From an uncultured Planctomycetales bacterium (GTDB lineage Bacteria; Planctomycetota; Planctomycetia; Isosphaerales; Isosphaeraceae): 60,464 bases of DNA. Numbering within the stretch: the first letter of the stretch is position 1; every line of letters starts with the position of its first letter. The notes beneath the pieces are model-generated. The model was not told the DNA's origin. It worked only from the letters and a program-made list of their open reading frames with translations, and did not search any database. Below, piece by piece: positions 25,829-35,515 of this stretch. Made by a program: the position numbers and the translations under genes. The stretch lies in assembly GCA_903926465.1 (NCBI GenBank), contig CAIYJE010000041.1:1-60464 (forward strand), in the 5' to 3' direction.

Positions 25829-26649
25829 GCATGGCCACTCTCGAAGTCCGAGGACTTTACAAGACATTTTTTCCGGGCACGCCCGATGAGGTCCGCGCCT
25901 TGCGCGGCCTGGACTTTTCCATTGAACCGGGTAGTTTCGTGGTGGTGATCGGTACCAACGGGTCGGGCAAAAGTACCACGCTGAATGCGGTGGCGGGCAC
26001 GTTTCTGGCCGATGCCGGCAGCATTACCCTGGCTGGGCACAACATCACGCGCTGGCCTGAGCACCGGCGTGCGCGGTTTATTGGTCGCGTATTCCAAGAT
26101 CCGCTGGCGGGTACCTCGCCCACGCTTTCGATTGCCGAGAATTTTGCACTCGCCTCCCAACGCGGCCAGCCTCGGAGGCTGGGTCTGGCGGTGACCCGGC
26201 GGAGAATTGCGGAATTTCGGGAGCATGTCCGGCCGCTGGGGATGCGGCTTGAGGACCGGCTCGATAATCCGATTGGCAGTCTGTCGGGTGGGCAGCGTCA
26301 GGCGCTGACGTTACTCATGGCCACGTTCCGGAAACCGGAGTTGCTGTTGCTGGATGAGCATACGGCCGCGCTCGATCCCCGGAGCGCTGAACAGGTCATC
26401 CGGCTGACCGATGAGATTGTGCGTTCGCAGCAACTGACTACCATGATGGTCACCCACTCGATGGCGCATGCCGCTTCGCTGGGCGATCGGCTGGTGATGG
26501 TGCACCAAGGTCGGTTGATCCTGGATGTCACGGGGGCCGAGAAGCGCCGCCTGCGTCCGCATGACTTGCTGGAAAAATTCGAGGAACTGCGGCGCTCGGA
26601 TCAGCTTGACGAGACGGCCGCCCAGTTGATTCGCGCCAGTTACGTGTGA
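25825..26649 (+). CDS. ABC-transporter ATP-binding protein
   Basis: A 274-residue ATPase with all landmarks: Walker A GTNGSGKST, Q-loop VFQDPLAGT, signature LSGGQRQAL, Walker B LLLLDEHTAAL and switch His in MVTHSM. It powers the importer formed with the permease encoded upstream. Translation may begin at GTG 25825, which overlaps the permease stop, or at the ATG at 25831. It is the last gene of the four-gene operon; a 93-base gap follows. Confidence 0.92.
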   Translation: MSMATLEVRGLYKTFFPGTPDEVRALRGLDFSIEPGSFVVVIGTNGSGKSTTLNAVAGTFLADAGSITLAGHNITRWPEHRRARFIGRVFQDPLAGTSPTLSIAENFALASQRGQPRRLGLAVTRRRIAEFREHVRPLGMRLEDRLDNPIGSLSGGQRQALTLLMATFRKPELLLLDEHTAALDPRSAEQVIRLTDEIVRSQQLTTMMVTHSMAHAASLGDRLVMVHQGRLILDVTGAEKRRLRPHDLLEKFEELRRSDQLDETAAQLIRASYV

Positions 26650-26742
26650 GTCTGTTGAAAGCCGAACTGGAAGTTTGTTCTTGTTGTCTGCCAACACGTA
26701 CTTTTTTCATCTTGTGAACTGACAGCATCCGATGAGGTTGTT

Positions 26743-28377
26743 ATGAATACCGGATCCCTTGAGAAATACCTCTCACCCAGCGAAATCATTCCTCTGCCCA
26801 GCATTTCCGACGAGGATTGGAACGCGATCAAGAGACGAGGATCAGCGCGGCTTTTCTGGCATTTCTGCACACTCAGGAACCTGACAGCGTTGCGGGGCGC
26901 TTATTACCTCGATTTTGTCGGTTTTGCCTGGGCCGGCATGTATCGCACCTTGCTGGTGCCGTCGATCACAACGACGTCGTACCGGAATGAGGGGCCGATG
27001 CGAGCTCTGGACCGGATCCGCGGTACCAGCGAGTTCTTTGCATCGCTCTTCATGTTGCCCAGGAATTCGCCGATCCTGGGGCGGGTCGTTCGTGTTGTCA
27101 ATCTTCGTCACCACGTCTCTGGCGTGGTCCGGAGTGAGCATGGCCAGGTGGCCGTGAATGATGCCTACGAGGCCGATTTCGCCTATGTGGCCTCTGCGTT
27201 TGTAGAGAGCCTGCGCCGCGGCTACGCGGCGCAGGGGGTCTTGCCAGAGAGCCCCAAGGGACAGCAAATCGCCGAGAGTGCTTCGACAATTCTCTATCAG
27301 CTTGCTGGTTCCGTCGGGCTCCGCAGGGTACCGCGGGATCTTGCCGCGCATGATGCGTTTGTTGGAGCTTACGACGAGCACTTACTCAAGAATCGCCCAT
27401 CCGAGCGAATCCGGTTGATGGCCCAGGATATCGCGCGCCGGACGATCCCGATCACGGCCGTTGCGTGTCGGGTGAGCGTGAAAACACATATCGATAGGCA
27501 TCTCGACCCGATCACAGCCGACTACCTCTTCCCTGGCAGAACGGAGTTGCACGAACTTGAGCGCCAGGCACAGATCCACAAACGCCAGTGGCCCACGAAG
27601 TTCGAAACCTACAGTAAAGAGCTGGACCAGCGCCGGCGGGAACTGGAGGCTCGGCCAGAGATTCAGCAGTTGCGAGACGCCTATAATCGGTCGAGTGGCG
27701 ATTCGCCGGCCGGTCGCTTGATCGGTGCCATGATCTTGAATTCGCTCCAGAAACCGAACGATCCATCGAGCCGGTATGATGTCCTGAAGATGGATCTTTC
27801 GGCCGGGCAGTACCTGGTTCGTCAGGGTGCTCCCGTACCGGCGCTGATTATTGTCTTGCGCAGCAGCCAGCCACTGGTGGTAACGCGAACGCAGCCTGGC
27901 CAGGCTGCGGCTCAAACGATTGGTGAACTCGAAGCACCGACGATTGTCGGTGCCCTTGGCATGTGGCGTGACGAAGAGACGCCCACCAGTGTCTCGGCGC
28001 GTGTAGACACCACGATCACCTACATCCCGATCGACTACTACCAGTTCCAGACACTCAAGAACGATTATGGATTCCGCGCAGCCACGCTGACCGAAGTGCA
28101 AAAAAGCCTGGCGCAATCCGGCAAGAAGCTGGGCGACCAGCTCTGGACGCTGGGGCAGAAGAATAATGATCCGCGCTTGACGTCGCTCGCCCAGCTTGTC
28201 CGGTACCTGGAAGGAGACTCCCACACCAATCTGGAACAGATTGAAGGGCTGCCCGAGAATGCCACCCTGGCCCAGTGGATCGATACACTCCACGATCAGG
28301 CCGCGCAGGTCCTGGAATCGACGGACCTAACTGGCCAGATGCGTGAGCAACTGAAACAACTGGCGTCCATGTTGTAA
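26743..28377 (+). CDS. MpaB/rubber-oxygenase-like protein with C-terminal cyclic-nucleotide-binding-like domain
   Basis: A 544-residue protein. The N-terminal 300 residues resemble the ER-bound oxygenase MpaB/latex-clearing family (DUF2236). Supporting pieces are a basic-His segment VVNLRHHVSG, a later YVASAFVESLRRGY and VPRDLAAHDAF, in the order seen in that family, where histidines hold haem. After a charged linker (about 305-340), residues 355-455 look like a cyclic-nucleotide-binding fold: LSAGQYLVRQGAPVPALII, then a GELEAP segment. A helical tail ends the protein. GAGG upstream supports the start at 26743. If correct it is a regulated oxygenase; both domain calls are by pattern and moderately sure. 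Confidence 0.5.
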   Translation: MNTGSLEKYLSPSEIIPLPSISDEDWNAIKRRGSARLFWHFCTLRNLTALRGAYYLDFVGFAWAGMYRTLLVPSITTTSYRNEGPMRALDRIRGTSEFFASLFMLPRNSPILGRVVRVVNLRHHVSGVVRSEHGQVAVNDAYEADFAYVASAFVESLRRGYAAQGVLPESPKGQQIAESASTILYQLAGSVGLRRVPRDLAAHDAFVGAYDEHLLKNRPSERIRLMAQDIARRTIPITAVACRVSVKTHIDRHLDPITADYLFPGRTELHELERQAQIHKRQWPTKFETYSKELDQRRRELEARPEIQQLRDAYNRSSGDSPAGRLIGAMILNSLQKPNDPSSRYDVLKMDLSAGQYLVRQGAPVPALIIVLRSSQPLVVTRTQPGQAAAQTIGELEAPTIVGALGMWRDEETPTSVSARVDTTITYIPIDYYQFQTLKNDYGFRAATLTEVQKSLAQSGKKLGDQLWTLGQKNNDPRLTSLAQLVRYLEGDSHTNLEQIEGLPENATLAQWIDTLHDQAAQVLESTDLTGQMREQLKQLASML

Positions 28378-28414
28378 AACGTGCCGCCGGTTCAAGCCTG
28401 ATCGCATTTGCTTT

Positions 28415-30142
28415 TCAGCGTACTGTTCCGCCGCGCCGGCCATTTAACAACAGGCCGACCCAGGTGTTGCGGATCAGGCATTGATAGATGAATAGGAGAT
28501 AGGTCGTACTGAGCGAACAGACGAGGAGAATTTTGACGAGGGAGGGGATTGGCCAGGGCCTGACCCAAGAGAGCCCAATGAGTACGAGCGGAAAGTGCGC
28601 CAGGTACAGAAAGTAAGAGGCGTCGGCCAGATAGGTGATCCAGAATTGCTTCCTCTGGATGGTCTGGCGGAACAGGCCGAGCAGTCCCCAAGACATGAAC
28701 CAGGCGTAAAGGACCTGAATGATTCCACCATAAAGTGGCAATCCGCGCATCAAGATTCCGAGCGGTAACAGGATCAAGAGTGCCACGGGCAGATAAAGCC
28801 ACCAGCGATAGGTAAGCGGACGGGGATGGCGGCTGCCAAAAGACCGGGCCCCAAAGGCAAAAAACACACCGTAATAGACCAGGAGATGCGGAGCGGGAAG
28901 CAGTCCAATCAGGATATCGGGACCGAAGATCGGCCAGAGCACGCCCATGAACATTTGAGGAATCAGGGCGAGCAGAATCCAGGCCATCTGACCGGTCCAT
29001 CCAAACTGAAGCACATCGCCCAGGCGAACCGATGGAAACAGCTTTGCCAGCAACAGCACCAGCGCGAGAACCAGAGTCAACCACCAGAGGTACCACAGGA
29101 ACCAGAGGTGATTGAAAAACGGGGTCGTAATCAAGTGCACCTGTTCCTGGGCGTTACCGAACGGGCTCAGGAACGATCCGGGCACGAAGAGCCGGGGTGA
29201 ATTGAGCAAATCGCGGTACTGCTCCCGCAGCCGGTCCAGGCTCACGCCCTGGTTAGCATTGGAAATGGGATCTTCGTCGGCTGGCATGGGCTCTCCCATT
29301 TCCTGGGCCAAGATCCGACGGCACCGGACGCGGCCCTGCATGAGATCGTGCTGGCGCGGGAGTGGAATATCGAGGACGGCGGCGATGGCCTGGGTCGTGC
29401 CCCAGTCGGTGCGTGATACATCGGCGGGCAAGTTACCGTCGCTGGATGCTAGACGTGGGTTGGCCCCGCTGGAAAGGAGTGTGGCGACAATGGCATCGTG
29501 CCCCAGAAAAGCCGCGGCATGGAGCGGGCAATTTCCCCGACTATCGCCGTTGTTAACATCTGCCCCATGGTCCACCAAGAGCTGCACGGCCTCCATGTTT
29601 CCATGCAGGCTGGCCCATCCTAGAGGACGCACGCCGCTTGAGGGCTTGGGGGTTTCCGTCTCGCTTCCAGATTCGAGTAAATGCTTGATTTTGCCCACAT
29701 CGTTTTTACGCGCTGCGTCTGTTAGTTCCAAACCCGGTTGCCTGTCACCTTGAAGTCGAATGTCCTGGTCGACGGTGCGCTTGCTGGCCCAGTCCCGCAC
29801 CCAGTTCGTGGCCGGCAAAATGGTAACGATCGCCAGGGTCAGGGGCATAATCAGGCGTTGGAACCGGTTGGATACCAGACCGGCCACGCCGCGCCTGGAG
29901 GCAATCATCTGGCAGAAGTAACCGCTGATCAGGAAGAAAAGCGGCATCCGGAACCCGTGTATGGCATCACAGAGCCAGGCGTATACCGCATGGGGATGTG
30001 GATCTTCCACGATCCACCAGGCTCCCGTGAAGGCCAGTAACGTGTGGTACAAAATTCCCAGCAGCATCGCGCTGCCTCGGAGTGCATCCAGGTCATACTG
30101 GCGAATTGTCGAAGGGGCCACGGGCTCGATCGAGTGGGCCAT
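28415..30142 (-). CDS. Membrane acyltransferase (OpgC/acyltransferase-3 type) with inserted ankyrin repeats
   Basis: A 575-residue protein. It begins with the acyltransferase-3 signature (DLDALRGSAMLLGILYHTLL, then FRMPLFFLISGYF) and has about ten membrane helices in all. Between the early helices and the rest lies a soluble insert (about 135-270) with ankyrin-like repeats: LTDAARKNDVGKIKHLLESG, GWASLHGNMEAVQLLVDHGADVN and PLHAAAFLGHDAIVATLLSSG with ANP. The membrane part continues from about 335 to 565. OpgC-type enzymes add acyl groups to glucans or glycolipids at the outer face. The insertion would place a protein-interaction module on a loop. It is convergent with the oxygenase gene, 37 bases apart. 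Confidence 0.8.
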   Translation of the reverse strand: MAHSIEPVAPSTIRQYDLDALRGSAMLLGILYHTLLAFTGAWWIVEDPHPHAVYAWLCDAIHGFRMPLFFLISGYFCQMIASRRGVAGLVSNRFQRLIMPLTLAIVTILPATNWVRDWASKRTVDQDIRLQGDRQPGLELTDAARKNDVGKIKHLLESGSETETPKPSSGVRPLGWASLHGNMEAVQLLVDHGADVNNGDSRGNCPLHAAAFLGHDAIVATLLSSGANPRLASSDGNLPADVSRTDWGTTQAIAAVLDIPLPRQHDLMQGRVRCRRILAQEMGEPMPADEDPISNANQGVSLDRLREQYRDLLNSPRLFVPGSFLSPFGNAQEQVHLITTPFFNHLWFLWYLWWLTLVLALVLLLAKLFPSVRLGDVLQFGWTGQMAWILLALIPQMFMGVLWPIFGPDILIGLLPAPHLLVYYGVFFAFGARSFGSRHPRPLTYRWWLYLPVALLILLPLGILMRGLPLYGGIIQVLYAWFMSWGLLGLFRQTIQRKQFWITYLADASYFLYLAHFPLVLIGLSWVRPWPIPSLVKILLVCSLSTTYLLFIYQCLIRNTWVGLLLNGRRGGTVR

Positions 30143-30371
30143 GAGAGATCAGACCATTTCTTGACGGAAGGACGCTCACACGCCATCTTTGGATTACCGT
30201 TTGTTTGGGATCGCAACTGATTGTAATTACTTGCATTTCCATAGAAAATGGTTAACAGCAAAAAGTGTCCCCATTCAGGTCACCGATCGCTGCCTTCTTG
30301 CTTCTGATCTTGATCTTGGTTGAATTGTAAGTTGAAGTCGAGCCTGTTGTAAGCGAAGGGTTGCCCGTGTC

Positions 30372-31733
30372 ATGTTGAACAGAGTGCTTCGGTCGATTTA
30401 TGGTGACCTGCCGGAACTGGTCAAAGACCCACTGGGTAGTTTCCTGGAGCGTTCCCGAACTCCTTCGGGAATCTCGCCGTTACGGATTGGCCGGCGGCAA
30501 GCCTACCTGATCAGCGATGCAGCCTTGATCAGGCGTGTACTGCTGGAGAACTTTGAGAACTACGATAAGGCGACGCCGGCGTTCGAGGCAATACAACTGG
30601 TGCTAGGACGTGGCATTCTCACGGGCCACGGACCGATCTGGAAGAAGAATCGCCGGCTGGCGCAACCGGCCTTTCATGGTCATCGTGTTCAGCGCTTCGG
30701 CCCGATCCTTGAACGCATCTCGCGTCGATTTGCAGATCGCTGGGAGGGACTTTGCCGGCGAGGTGAGCCGGTGGATGCCTCGGAAGACATGCTAAGGATC
30801 ACGCTCGAAGGGGTTTCCGAAGTTCTGTTTGGCGCGGATATTTCGGAGAGTTCCAGCGAGATCAACCGAGTCTTTCCCGTCGTTTTGGAAAACCTGGCTT
30901 TCAGAGTGACTCAACTGATCCGCTGGCCCGATTGGGTGCCAACCCAGCGCAACCGAGAGTTCAAAGAAGCGCTAGGTAGCATGAACCGAGTGGTGGACGG
31001 CCTGATTCAGAAACGCAGACAGCGTCTCGCGGAAATCGAGGCCCTGGCACCCGATGCGCGTGACCTGCTTTCCACGCTGATGGTGGCACAGGACGAGGAA
31101 ACCGGCGAGCGAATGTCGGACGCTCAATTGCGTGACGAGGTCATGACCCTGATGATCGCCGGTCATGAAACGACCGCCAATGCGCTTACCTGGGTCTGGT
31201 TCCTGCTAGATCAGCACCCGGATGAAGTGAGTCGATTGCACGAGGAACTGGACACCGAGATTGGTAACCGCGTTCCCACGGTTGGCGACCTACCCCGGCT
31301 CAAGCGGCTGAGAATGGTGATCTCAGAAGCCTTGCGGATGTTCCCACCTATTTGGATGTTCGACCGGCGGGCCATTGCGGCCGATACGCTAGGAACCACA
31401 GCGATCGCGCCGGGTGATCTTGTGATCATTAGCCCTTATGGAATTCAACGCAACCCGGCCTTCTGGTCCGATCCCGACACGTTCCGGCCCGAGCGTTTTG
31501 AACCGGGTCAGGAAGAGAACCAGAACAAGTACCTGTATCTTCCGTTTGGCGCGGGGCCGAGAATTTGCCTCGGTCAGAGCTTCGCGATAATGGAGTCACT
31601 TCTGATCATGGCGACGCTGTTGAACAGGTTCAACGCCCGTAGGTGGGACTCCACGCCGATAAAGCCTAAGCCCATGGTCACACTGCGCACCTCGGCACCG
31701 TTGCTCTTGCGGCTCGAACTCAGGAACGGATGA
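30372..31733 (+). CDS. Cytochrome P450
   Basis: A 453-residue P450. It has the I-helix motif AGHETTAN near 263, the ExxR pair in EALRMFPP, the PERF segment and the haem-binding loop FGAGPRICLG with cysteine at residue 399. All key residues are present. It looks most like bacterial class-I P450s acting on fatty acids, terpenoids or other hydrophobic compounds (CYP102/CYP110-like in general appearance). The redox partners are not in the window. The SDR gene follows after 36 bases, and a broken glycosyltransferase after that, suggesting a small lipid- or natural-product-modifying cluster. Confidence 0.93.
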   Translation: MLNRVLRSIYGDLPELVKDPLGSFLERSRTPSGISPLRIGRRQAYLISDAALIRRVLLENFENYDKATPAFEAIQLVLGRGILTGHGPIWKKNRRLAQPAFHGHRVQRFGPILERISRRFADRWEGLCRRGEPVDASEDMLRITLEGVSEVLFGADISESSSEINRVFPVVLENLAFRVTQLIRWPDWVPTQRNREFKEALGSMNRVVDGLIQKRRQRLAEIEALAPDARDLLSTLMVAQDEETGERMSDAQLRDEVMTLMIAGHETTANALTWVWFLLDQHPDEVSRLHEELDTEIGNRVPTVGDLPRLKRLRMVISEALRMFPPIWMFDRRAIAADTLGTTAIAPGDLVIISPYGIQRNPAFWSDPDTFRPERFEPGQEENQNKYLYLPFGAGPRICLGQSFAIMESLLIMATLLNRFNARRWDSTPIKPKPMVTLRTSAPLLLRLELRNG

Positions 31734-31769
31734 GCTGCGCTTGTTAGACTGACTGGATGGTTAAAGAGA

Positions 31770-32621
31770 GTGCCAAAGTCGCATCATACCGATAAGTCGT
31801 CATTCGGTCCGGTTGTCTTGATTACAGGCGCATCGTCTGGCATTGGCCTGGCGGCTGCTCATAAGTTTTCTGCGGAAGGTTGGCGGGTTGTGGCAACGTG
31901 CCGAAACCCCGGAAGCTGCCCAGAACTGGCTGAATTGCCGGGTGTGCTGGCACTTCCACTGGATGTCACCCTGCCAGAGAGTATCGAGACGGCCGTGACG
32001 CGGATTGTCTCCGAGTTCGGACAGATTGACGTGCTGGTGAATAACGCCGGATACGGCGTGGACGGGATCTTCGAGGCAATGACCGACCCGGCGATTGCCC
32101 GTCAGTTCGAGACCAACGTGTTCGGATTGATGCGTGTGACCCGCGCTGTGTTGCCACAAATGAGGAGTCAGAGGCGAGGCACCATCATCCAGATCTCTTC
32201 GATGGGCGGGCGTACCACGTTTCCACTTTACAGTATTTACCATGGTAGCAAGTGGGCCGTGGAAGGGTTCAGTGAATCCCTGGCATTCGAGTTGCGGCCT
32301 TTGGGTATCCGTGTCAAGCTGATCGAACCGGGCGCGGTCCAAACCGACTTCTACCATCGCAATCGGGAGACCGTGCCCCCTGAACAACTTCATGAATACG
32401 AGACCATCTTCCAGCGCTGCGAGCAGATCTCCATGAAAGAAGCCCAGCGAGGCTGTTCCGCCGAGGTCGTGGCGAAGGTCATTTATCGGGCGGCCGTTGA
32501 CAGGTCTGGCAGGCTTCGCTACCCGGCCGGCCGTCAAGCGTTATTTCTCCTTCGGCTTCGAAGGCTGCTTCCCGAATCGGTCTTCATGCGATTGATTCGC
32601 CATGTTTATGGGATTCACTAA
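31770..32621 (+). CDS. Short-chain dehydrogenase/reductase
   Basis: A 283-residue classical SDR. The cofactor motif TGASSGIG is at about 19-26, NNAG in LVNNAGYG, the active-site serine in ISSMGG and the Tyr-x3-Lys in YHGSK. C-terminal EPGAVQTDF is typical of retinol- or 3-ketosteroid-type SDRs. The start at 31770 is a GTG preceded by GAGA. It follows the P450 gene closely, so oxidation of the P450 product's hydroxyl is a reasonable guess. Confidence 0.88.
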   Translation: MPKSHHTDKSSFGPVVLITGASSGIGLAAAHKFSAEGWRVVATCRNPGSCPELAELPGVLALPLDVTLPESIETAVTRIVSEFGQIDVLVNNAGYGVDGIFEAMTDPAIARQFETNVFGLMRVTRAVLPQMRSQRRGTIIQISSMGGRTTFPLYSIYHGSKWAVEGFSESLAFELRPLGIRVKLIEPGAVQTDFYHRNRETVPPEQLHEYETIFQRCEQISMKEAQRGCSAEVVAKVIYRAAVDRSGRLRYPAGRQALFLLRLRRLLPESVFMRLIRHVYGIH

Positions 32622-32718
32622 CGGTTCCTCTTTGCAAAGCGTGGGTCGAGCGTCGTTTCCCGAAAGTGGAATCATACTGAATTCATGTACTCTGGATTTT
32701 GAAGGGAGTTAATTCTTG

Positions 32719-33250
32719 ATGCATATTGGCTTGATCTGTCCAGAGTTGAGTGGTCATCTCAATCCGATGTCTACGCTGGGTCAAACGCTTCAGGGGCGTG
32801 GCCACAAGGTGAGCGTGCTGGCACGGTTGGATGCCGAGGCCAGGGTGCGCGCCCGTGGCCTCGATTTTATCTCGCTGGGTAGCGCCGAGTTCCCCCGGGC
32901 TCGATTGCCGAGCAAACCCAGCGCCTGGGCAAGATGCAAAAGACCGAGACGCTCCGGTACACGGTGAAGATGCTCCAGATGGGGACGGAGGTGGTTCTGC
33001 GACGGCCTGGAAGCCGCGCGTGGTCATCGGTTCATCTCTTTTGGCGAACTGTGCCGCGGGTGTGGTGGCCATCGCTTGTCGCCTGGCAAGGCACACGATT
33101 CGCTTCAGTCAGATGGACTTCGCTTTCCATTGCGAGAAACAGAGTTACTGGCCGCGTTTCTTGATGGGATCGCTCGTCTCGGTTCTGACCGATCCGGATC
33201 GCCAGGTAGGCGTGCGACGGTCCCGCGCCTGGCCGCTCACGGATTCCAAG
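32719..33250 (+). pseudogene. Frameshifted and truncated glycosyltransferase (MGT/UGT type)
   Basis: The first 60 codons read MHIGLICPELSGHLNPMSTL and on, the typical N-terminus of UDP-glycosyltransferases, including GHLNP. Near 32900 the homologous text moves to another frame (GKMQKTETLRYTVKMLQMG), and shifts again before VVIGSSLLANCAAGVVA. It ends where the GroEL gene's 3' end begins (33254), after about 180 codons in place of the usual 400. It therefore seems dead. Together with the upstream P450 and SDR it hints at a former hydroxylation-glycosylation cluster. Confidence 0.7.
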
Positions 33251-33253
33251 TTC

Positions 33254-34879
33254 TTACGCCTCGATCGGTTCGGCAATCTGGCCAGCACGGCCATCGGTTT
33301 CAGGGACATCGGTCAGGGTGGCCTCGGTCAGCAGTAGCAGGCTGGCCACCGAGACGGCGTTCTCAAGCGCGGTACGCACCACTTTGGTGGGATCAATGAT
33401 GCCGGCCTCGACCAGGTCCACATACTGGCCGCGTGCCGCGTCGAAGCCATAGTTGCCGGTGCCGGCCCGCATCTGGGCCACCACCACGCCGCCATCGGCG
33501 CCCGAGTTTTCGGCAATCTGGCGGGTGGGTGCCTCCAGCGCCTTTCTCAGGATCCGGATCCCGGTCCGTTCATCCCCTTCGGTGCTGGCTTCCACCAGGT
33601 CCAGGGAATCGATGGCGCGGAGCAAGGTCAAGCCGCCACCCGGCACAATTCCCTCGGCCATGGCCGCCTTGGTGGAATTGATGGCATCTTCCAGCGCTTC
33701 CTTGCGGCTCTTCATTTCGGCCTCGGACGGGGCCCCCACCTTGATCACGGCCACGCCGCCCGCCAGTTTGGCCAGCCGTTCCTGGAGCTTTTCGCGGTCG
33801 TACTCGGAGCTCGATTTGGCAATCTGGGTTCGCAGGTCATGGCAGCGGGCTTCGATGGCGGCTTTCTGGCCATGGCCGCCGATGATCGTGGTGCTCTCGC
33901 GATCGCTTACCACCCGCTGGGCTCGGCCCAGGTCTTCCAGCTTGATGTTCTCAAGCCGCAGGCCCAGTTCCTCGGCAATGAACTTGCCACCGGTCAAGAT
34001 CGCCAGATCTTCCATCATCCCCTTGCGTCGATCGCCGTAGCCGGGCGCCTTCACCGCCACGCACGCCAGAATCCCGCGCACTTTGTTCACCACCAGGGTG
34101 GCCAGGGCCTCTCCTTCCACATCTTCGGCCACCAGGAACAGTGAGCGCTGGGTCTGGGCCAGCTGTTCCAGCAACGGGAGCAGATCCTTGAGATTGCTGA
34201 TCCGTTTCTCGTACAGCACAATCACCGGATTCTCGAGCACGGCCTCCATTTTTTCGGGATCGGTGATGAAGTAGGGAGAAAGGAATCCGTGGTCGAACTG
34301 CATCCCTTCCACTACCTCCAGGGTGGTTTCAGTGCCCTTGGCCTCTTCGACCGAGACCACCCCCTCGCCGCCCACCTTTTCCATGGCATTGGCCACCAGG
34401 TCGCCCAGCGCCTGGTCGTTATGCGCGGAGATGGTGGCAACCTGGGCCCGTTCCTTGCGGCTCTCGACCGGTCGCGACAGGCCCTTGATGGCCTGGATGG
34501 TAATCTTCAGGGCCTGGTCCAGGCCTCGTTTGAGGTCAATGGCACTGGCGCCGGCGGCCACGTTGCGCACCCCTTCCAGAAAGATGGCCTGCGCCAGCAC
34601 GGTGGCCGTGCTGGTGCCGTCGCCCACGGCGTCGCCGGTTTTCTCGGCAGCCTGGCGCAGCATCTGCGCGCCCAGGTTCTCTTCGGGGTCCTTGAGTTCG
34701 ATCTCTTTGGCAATGGTGACGCCATCATTGCAGACGATCGGCCGGCCCCATTTCTTACCAATCAACACACAGCGTGAGCGTGGTCCCAGCGTCACCCGCA
34801 CGGCATCGGCCAGGACCCCGGCTCCCATTAGCACTTTCTCGCGCGCAGCGGCATGGAACAGCAGTTGCTTGTTCGACAT
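33254..34879 (-). CDS. groL: GroEL-type chaperonin (solo, variant)
   Basis: A 541-residue group I chaperonin with [13 protein letters not shown], the nucleotide motif [30 protein letters not shown] and GIVPGGG. The fold is complete, but the C-terminus ends in an acidic AEPIEA rather than the Gly-Gly-Met repeats of housekeeping GroEL, and no groES lies next to it. This suggests a specialised paralogue. AAGGGG sits about ten bases before the ATG. A miniature element begins 39 bases upstream of the start, so the promoter is either inside or beyond it. All genes from 37827 down to here share its strand, forming a stress-protein island. Confidence 0.93.
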   Translation of the reverse strand: MSNKQLLFHAAAREKVLMGAGVLADAVRVTLGPRSRCVLIGKKWGRPIVCNDGVTIAKEIELKDPEENLGAQMLRQAAEKTGDAVGDGTSTATVLAQAIFLEGVRNVAAGASAIDLKRGLDQALKITIQAIKGLSRPVESRKERAQVATISAHNDQALGDLVANAMEKVGGEGVVSVEEAKGTETTLEVVEGMQFDHGFLSPYFITDPEKMEAVLENPVIVLYEKRISNLKDLLPLLEQLAQTQRSLFLVAEDVEGEALATLVVNKVRGILACVAVKAPGYGDRRKGMMEDLAILTGGKFIAEELGLRLENIKLEDLGRAQRVVSDRESTTIIGGHGQKAAIEARCHDLRTQIAKSSSEYDREKLQERLAKLAGGVAVIKVGAPSEAEMKSRKEALEDAINSTKAAMAEGIVPGGGLTLLRAIDSLDLVEASTEGDERTGIRILRKALEAPTRQIAENSGADGGVVVAQMRAGTGNYGFDAARGQYVDLVEAGIIDPTKVVRTALENAVSVASLLLLTEATLTDVPETDGRAGQIAEPIEA

Positions 34880-34918
34880 GAAGACCCCTTGGGTTCGATG
34901 GTGAGCAGGAAAGCGTTC

Positions 34919-35139
34919 TTATGGCGGTTCACGATCGGGTTGCACACGACAAGGATATGATGAGACTCACGCCTCAGTGTCTTGATCTTCGTTCGTTGTA
35001 GGACAGCCGGCCTCGGCTGTCATCTTCAGTGATGGCCCAGAAATTCAGAGACAGCCGAGGGCGGCTGTCCTACAGTCGGAAAAGGCACACCAGGAAAAAC
35101 GCTCACTCTGTGTGCAACGCAAAGGTGAACCGCTATAAG
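34919..35139 (-). mobile_element. Miniature inverted-repeat element, family A, copy 2
   Basis: This is a 221-base inverted copy of the unit at 7461-7681, with the same terminal repeats (TTATGGCGGTTCAC on the left; right end CGCTATAAG) and the same central palindrome (arms 34998-35021 and 35050-35073, one mismatch). The few differences from copy 1 suggest recent spread. It has no transposase. It lies directly upstream of groL and separates it from the rest of the stress island. Confidence 0.8.
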
Positions 35140-35175
35140 GCGTTTGCGCTCGAACGGCACCGGGCGGTGTTGAGC

Positions 35176-35469
35176 TCAGGCGATCCCTTGCCAGTTTTCT
35201 TCGTCCTGGTAGAAACCCACCAGGTACTCCAGTTCCCGCACCAGAGTGTTCTGGCGGAACTTTCGGCTCAGGGGTTGGTGGATGAACGCTTCGCAGACCT
35301 CGGTCAGGCGATCATGCAGCTGGCGGCGATGTCCGTGCCGTTCCAGGTGGGATTGGTGAGCATGCGGTTGAGCAGGCTGGGCGGGGTGTGGCTGGTCCAA
35401 GGGTGGGTGCTCCAGGTGCAAGAGGGTGGGTGAAACGAACCTCCTGGCCAGTTCCCAGGTGATCGCCAA
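35176..35469 (-). CDS. Possible small hypothetical protein
   Basis: A 97-codon frame. The N-terminal half is His/Pro-rich and low in complexity, but the last 40 residues (LTEVCEAFIHQPLSRKF, then LEYLVGFYQDEENW) look like a real amphipathic helical protein. It lies between the BON-domain gene and the miniature element on the same strand as its neighbours. I do not recognise it; it could equally be a chance frame or a truncated gene. Confidence 0.25.
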   Translation of the reverse strand: MAITWELARRFVSPTLLHLEHPPLDQPHPAQPAQPHAHQSHLERHGHRRQLHDRLTEVCEAFIHQPLSRKFRQNTLVRELEYLVGFYQDEENWQGIA

Positions 35470-35515
35470 GACTGGCCAGGCTGTCCTGCCAAGGCGGTGG
35501 GTGGGATTGATTGGC

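Noticed and set aside
34880-35515. Possible groES next to groL
   Set aside because: No frame here has the GroES pattern; the region is a miniature element and a doubtful 97-codon frame.
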